In this document: positions 63,767 through 64,000 of the stretch, in pieces
How the letters are laid out: every line of letters begins with the position of its first letter
How positions within the stretch are numbered: position 1 is the first letter of the stretch
DNA from: Bryobacterales bacterium
GTDB taxonomy: Bacteria > Acidobacteriota > Terriglobia > Bryobacterales > Bryobacteraceae
Length of the DNA stretch: 64,000 nt
Direction: 5' to 3'
NCBI GenBank assembly: GCA_003167495.1
Contig: PMSX01000050.1
Coordinates: 24,718 to 88,717, forward strand
Translations under genes and position numbers: made by a program
Notes under the pieces: model-generated
Told to the model about the DNA's origin: nothing
Seen by the model: the letters and a program-made list of their open reading frames with translations, nothing else
Databases searched by the model: none

Positions 63767-64000
63767 AAGACCCTAGCAAGGAACATGCCAGCAAATAGGC
63801 AAATTCCCGTCTTGAAAATCTTCGTTCACATGTCTCGAAAAAAATCATGGCATTTATTTACTTCTTCCGTTTCAATGCTTTGCAGGCATTTTTTGGGGCA
63901 ACAACCTTTTGTCATGGTTCGTTTTCCACCCTCGATTTGCTAACGTTCAACCAGGTCCGCCAGAGTGTCATCTCTGTTTGCGGGCCATTTTTATTTCTCA
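63767..64000. other. Window end without recognised gene
   Basis: The last 234 bases are AT-richer than their surroundings and hold no frame I can support. The minus ORF 63609-63848 is antisense to the preceding gene and is rejected. A gene could begin beyond the edge. Confidence 0.4.

Overview
The window reads as about 64 kb of acidobacterial chromosome, most likely Solibacter/Bryobacter-like. This is inferred from gene content; no database search was run. The signs are an ADOP-type orphan FtsX/MacB permease, a split alternative complex III (ACIII) operon, a compact dcw cluster that runs murC-ftsQ-ftsA-ftsZ without murB or ddl, many secreted hydrolases, and small dispersed intergenic hairpin repeats. 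No rRNA, tRNA or CRISPR array was recognised.

Layout. 1-5,500: the 3' part of an uncharacterised gene, a TetR regulator divergent from a small membrane protein with two matching palindromic operators, a VOC protein, a secreted GH29 fucosidase and MsrB. 5,600-13,150: a large low-complexity membrane protein, a parvulin-type foldase lipoprotein downstream of etfB-etfA, a divergent acyl-CoA synthetase, a crotonase and a broken PaaI-type thioesterase. 13,171-19,604: a methyltransferase, then actA-actB1-actB2-actC-actD-actE, with ATGA/GTGA overlaps inside the operon. 19,631-37,248 (minus strand): GNAT, a cupin protein, then the division and wall cluster, transcribed mraZ-rsmH-ftsL-ftsI-murE-murF-mraY-murD-ftsW-murG-murC-ftsQ-ftsA-ftsZ.

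37,249-44,645 is accessory: hairpin-rich spacer, a wrecked VapBC pair beside an intact one, an SDR, small proteins, a 93-bp MITE-like inverted repeat, and an isoquinoline 1-oxidoreductase-like pair whose large subunit carries two frameshifts. 44,678-49,138 holds a cupin, a type-B carboxylesterase and an aldo/keto reductase divergent from an AraC regulator. 49,374-58,097 holds the ADOP permease, a degraded IS481-like element, a secreted esterase, a membrane protein, an intradiol dioxygenase, a BON protein, a dienelactone hydrolase, a Pro-rich membrane protein and a cupin. 58,199-63,766 holds PpiD, DedA, a BlaI repressor with a readable promoter/operator and a wrecked BlaR1-like partner, a secreted unknown, DUF4180, a YCII-like protein and a ParB-like small protein.

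How genes work together: the act genes should form a membrane quinol oxidoreductase feeding electrons to c-type cytochromes. EtfAB, the CoA ligase and the crotonase suit acyl-CoA oxidation. The dcw genes make lipid II and build the divisome. The most notable points are murD, which follows the mraY stop in the same frame with no ATG/GTG/TTG before its nucleotide-binding loop, and several small non-coding repeat families, one of them with compensatory stem changes between copies. Several genes are broken by single-base shifts, some in homopolymers, so sequencing error should be excluded before calling them pseudogenes.
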